Source: Artocarpus heterophyllus (Eukaryota; Streptophyta; Magnoliopsida; Rosales; Moraceae). From it: a stretch of DNA of 64,000 bases. Position 1 is the stretch's first letter. Each line of letters begins with the position of its first letter. The position numbers were made by a program, and so were the translations under genes. The DNA lies in the NCBI GenBank assembly GCA_025403435.1, contig CM046340.1, positions 10,206,420-10,270,419 of the forward strand, written 5' to 3'. Under the pieces are notes generated by a model. That model had not been told where the DNA came from and did not search any database. It saw nothing but the letters and a program-made list of their open reading frames with translations. Positions 61,120-64,000 of this stretch are shown piece after piece.

Positions 61120-64000
61120 CACACCGGTAGAAATTTTAGATTACACGACCGTTATTCAATGATGGTTTTTTAAAAATCATCATGGCAGGGTGAAAAAGCA
61201 CAAAGTTATGCTCCAAAATACAAAAATGGTCATGCCAACAAAGCAGGCCTTACACGATAGTTTTTTGTAAAAACCGTTATGTAAAGCTTAATATTACACG
61301 ACGGTTGTAAAAATCATTGTGTAAGCCTTTTGTTAAGAACAACATCACTATAAGTTAAGAGTATAAATACTATATCATCAAAATTTTTATTATAAAAATA
61401 ACAAAATGTTGATATTCGTATTTGCGGCTATAACTGCAACATAATTTTATTTGATAATAAGGATAATATATGTATAGCAATATAATATATATAATATTAC
61501 AAAAATAGTAGTAATAATAATTGATAGTAATAGTTAATAACCAAAAAATAAACTAAAGCGGGCCTTACACAACGGTTTTTTGTTAAAACCATTGTGTAAG
61601 ACTTAAGTTTACACGACGGTTTTTACAAAAAACTGTCATGTAATCTTTTAAGCTTATATGATAGTTTTTGTAGAAGACCCTCATGTAAGATATCATAAAA
61701 ACTCTCCTCTAGCTTAGATATAACAGATGTAGATGTGAACACAAACTCTCAATGCCAAAATTGCCTCTACTTTTCATTTTTTACCTATTTTCTCAAGTTT
61801 ATTTACACATATAAGTAAAATTAAAATGTTTAAAGGGAAAAACTAAATGTTAATATCATATTAATACAATAAAAATATATAATAATCATAATAATATTTT
61901 ATTATAGTAATATCATAATAATAATCATATAAATTATTTTTTTTATAAAAATTAGGAAAATAATAGCATTGGCAATAATAATGGAATTATCTAATAATAT
62001 GTTAATATATTAACAATATTGTTGTAATGATAATAATATGTTAATACTGTAAATTTATAATTATTCTTAATGATATATTGTTATTATAATATATAATCTT
62101 AAGGATAATTATTAATAAAATAATTATTAATACTATATTTAAAATAATAATACAAATTAACCATCATAACAGTAATAATTATTAACAGTATTTACAATAA
62201 GAATAAATATAAATATTGTTTCTTAACAATATAACATATAAGAAGGAAAAAAAAAAAAACTAAAAGTGCTATGCACGGCCACAAGCTTCTTCAACGCGGC
62301 TATGTGATCTAGCTTACAGGACAGTTTCTCAAAAAAACCATCATATAAGGTTGAAAAATTTAGAGTCTTACACAACGGTTTTTCTCAGAAACCGTCGTGT
62401 AAGCTAGACATGCACGGCCATGAGCACCAATTTGGCATGGCCATGCATGCTCACTATATTTATTTTAAAACAAGCTTGTGCCCTCCCTACATTCGAACAT
62501 TTAGCCTTCCCTTCTCTAACCCAGCCCCTTCTCTCTCTAACCCGCGCCCTCTCTACCTCGACCCCCAAAACCATCGATCCACCACCTTGCCGTGGCCATT
62601 GACCCTACCGCTGACCACTAACACACACTCTCTTGAACTCCCTCTCGAACCCACTCTCTCCCCCATCCTCTCAAATTTACTATCTCCCCCCCCCCCCCTC
62701 TCGAAATTACTATCTCTCTCTTGCCATCTTTGCAAGCACTTCACCTCACTGCCGTCATTTTAGCCATCTCCTCATGCACTCTGTAAGGCCACCATCATGT
62801 AAGCCAGCTTCACTGCCGATCTAAGCCATTGCCATTGTTATCTCATCCTAATCTTAAGGTCCCCCTTCTCTTTATCTCTTTTTGTTATTAGCTAAGACAT
62901 TTGTTGAATATTGCTGTGAAATTGTTGGATTATATATATTGGAATTTGTTTGAATTTCATTTTGAATGATTTTACATATCAATTTGCATTATTTTTAAGA
63001 ATTTTTCATGTGACGCCCATCACATGTTTGATAAAATTTCTGTATGACTATCATAGCAATATTATTGTGTCTTTTATTGCTCAAAATTCACTAGTTATTA
63101 TTTTATGGTTTTGTGAATTTGTTTTGATTTAATTATTTAGCTTTGTTCATTAGTTTTGTTAATTTATTATTAGTTCTAATGTTATAAGTCTTAATTTGTT
63201 TTTTTTTTCTTTTTGTCAATATATTTTGTTAGTTATGCATGTTGGTTTTGGTAATTAGTTTTAGATTAGTATTGTAAGTTAGTTTTGTTAGTTTTAGGAT
63301 TTTGTTATTTTTGATTCTTTTTAAATTTAGGATTTGTGTGAATTAGTTTTAATTTAATTATTTAGGATTTTAGTTTTAGTTTAAAAACTAATTTAAGTTA
63401 TTAGTTTGTCATTAGTTTTGTTAATTTATTAATTAGTTTTAATGTTGGTCATGTTAATTTCTTTTTTTTTTCCCTTTTGTTAATATGTTTTTCATTAGTT
63501 ATGCATCTTGGTTTTTGCTACTTAACGTTTTGTTGATTTGTTTATGTGTTTAGTTGATTAATTCTATCAATTTGTTTTGTTTGTGTTTTAATTTTATGTG
63601 ATTGTTGTGGTGATATTGATCTTGTGTATGTAATTTTGTGATTTTTGTGATTTTGGCTTTAATGTTATTTAGTTTTAGTTTTAGTTTTAGTTTTAGCTTT
63701 GGTTTTATAGTTTTGTTAATTTGTTAGCTATGTTGCTTAGTTTTTTAATTTTTGTTAATGCATTATTAGTAATTAGTTTAGCATATGTGTTGATAATGTT
63801 AGTTATGTTAACACTTAGTTGATTAATTTTATCAATTTGTTTTGTTTGTGTTTTGTGAATATGTGATTATTGTAATGATATTGATTTTGTGTATGTGATT
63901 GTTTTGGGTGAGAATTTGGTTAAGATTAGGTAAAAATGTCCCAAGAGGGCAATGAAGAGTATGTTGATAAAGAGTTTGCATCTTTCTCCTAACATGGAAA
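61120..64000 (+). mobile_element. CACTA-like transposon 5' fragment, unit 4, cut by window end
   Basis: The left end CACACCGGTAGAAATTTTAG is the best preserved of the four. Subterminal pairs are clear at 61245-61325, 61565-61690 and 62310-62405 (TTACACGACGGTTTTTACAA and partners). The C/T-rich leader is at 62480-62880, including a C-tract at 62686-62698. The T-rich stretch leads to the ORF1 ATG at 63936, with TAA after about 18 codons. Confidence 0.7.

Larger units (their letters stand above)
51581..64000. repeat. MLP array unit 4, continuing past the window
   Basis: It begins with the same CACTA/promoter fusion as unit 3. It is of the A type in MLP codons, in lacking the MITE and in keeping the GTTTGTAGGACC stretch. 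The window ends inside its CACTA fragment at the ORF1 remnant, so whether a fifth unit follows is unknown. Confidence 0.87.

Overview
This window looks like nuclear DNA from a flowering plant, probably a eudicot. The reasons are AT-rich sequence, spliced genes of the major latex protein (MLP, Bet v 1-like) family, Ty1/copia elements primed by the usual plant initiator-Met tRNA site, and fragments of plant CACTA, FAR1-related and UBC sequences. I found no bacterial, organellar or CRISPR content, and the species cannot be named from the sequence. All comparisons were made by eye.

Layout. Positions 1-7680 hold a decayed Ty1/copia element on the minus strand (Copia-1). It is cut by the left window edge and has a long 5' LTR (5222-7680), inside which sits a fold-back, tRNA-like repeat (6174-6636). 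Positions 7681-11134 are gene-free: a probable old LTR relic, a degenerate tandem repeat, and an insertion that splits it. From 11135 to the window end there is a segmental array of four related units: about 11135-22391, 22392-33460, 33461-51580 and 51581 to beyond 64000.

Each unit holds, in plus order: a front segment with an unidentified coding relic and short repeats (missing from unit 2); one two-exon MLP gene on the minus strand; a (TA)n-flanked element of 3.5-3.7 kb with inverted ends, carrying a single internal exon of a UBC4/5/6-type E2 gene and a FAR1-related C-terminal fragment; a short spacer; and the 5' part of a CACTA-like transposon whose remainder is lost at the unit junction. 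All four MLP genes look intact: 157 codons plus stop, with the same intron position. Copy 3 has a complete 5.3 kb Ty1/copia element (Copia-2, 37188-42493) in its intron.

Units 2 and 3 share a 157-159 bp Harbinger-like MITE, a small deletion and MLP codon changes that units 1 and 4 lack, so the array reads A-B-B-A. The only genes likely to make working products are the four MLPs, predicted cytosolic small-ligand-binding proteins. Both retroelements are broken by stop codons. The best candidates for something new are the repeatedly amplified composite unit, the captured E2 exon that keeps both splice sites, the MLP promoter copies fused to CACTA sequence at two unit junctions, and the mismatch between the Copia-2 LTR divergence and its absence from the near-identical sister unit.
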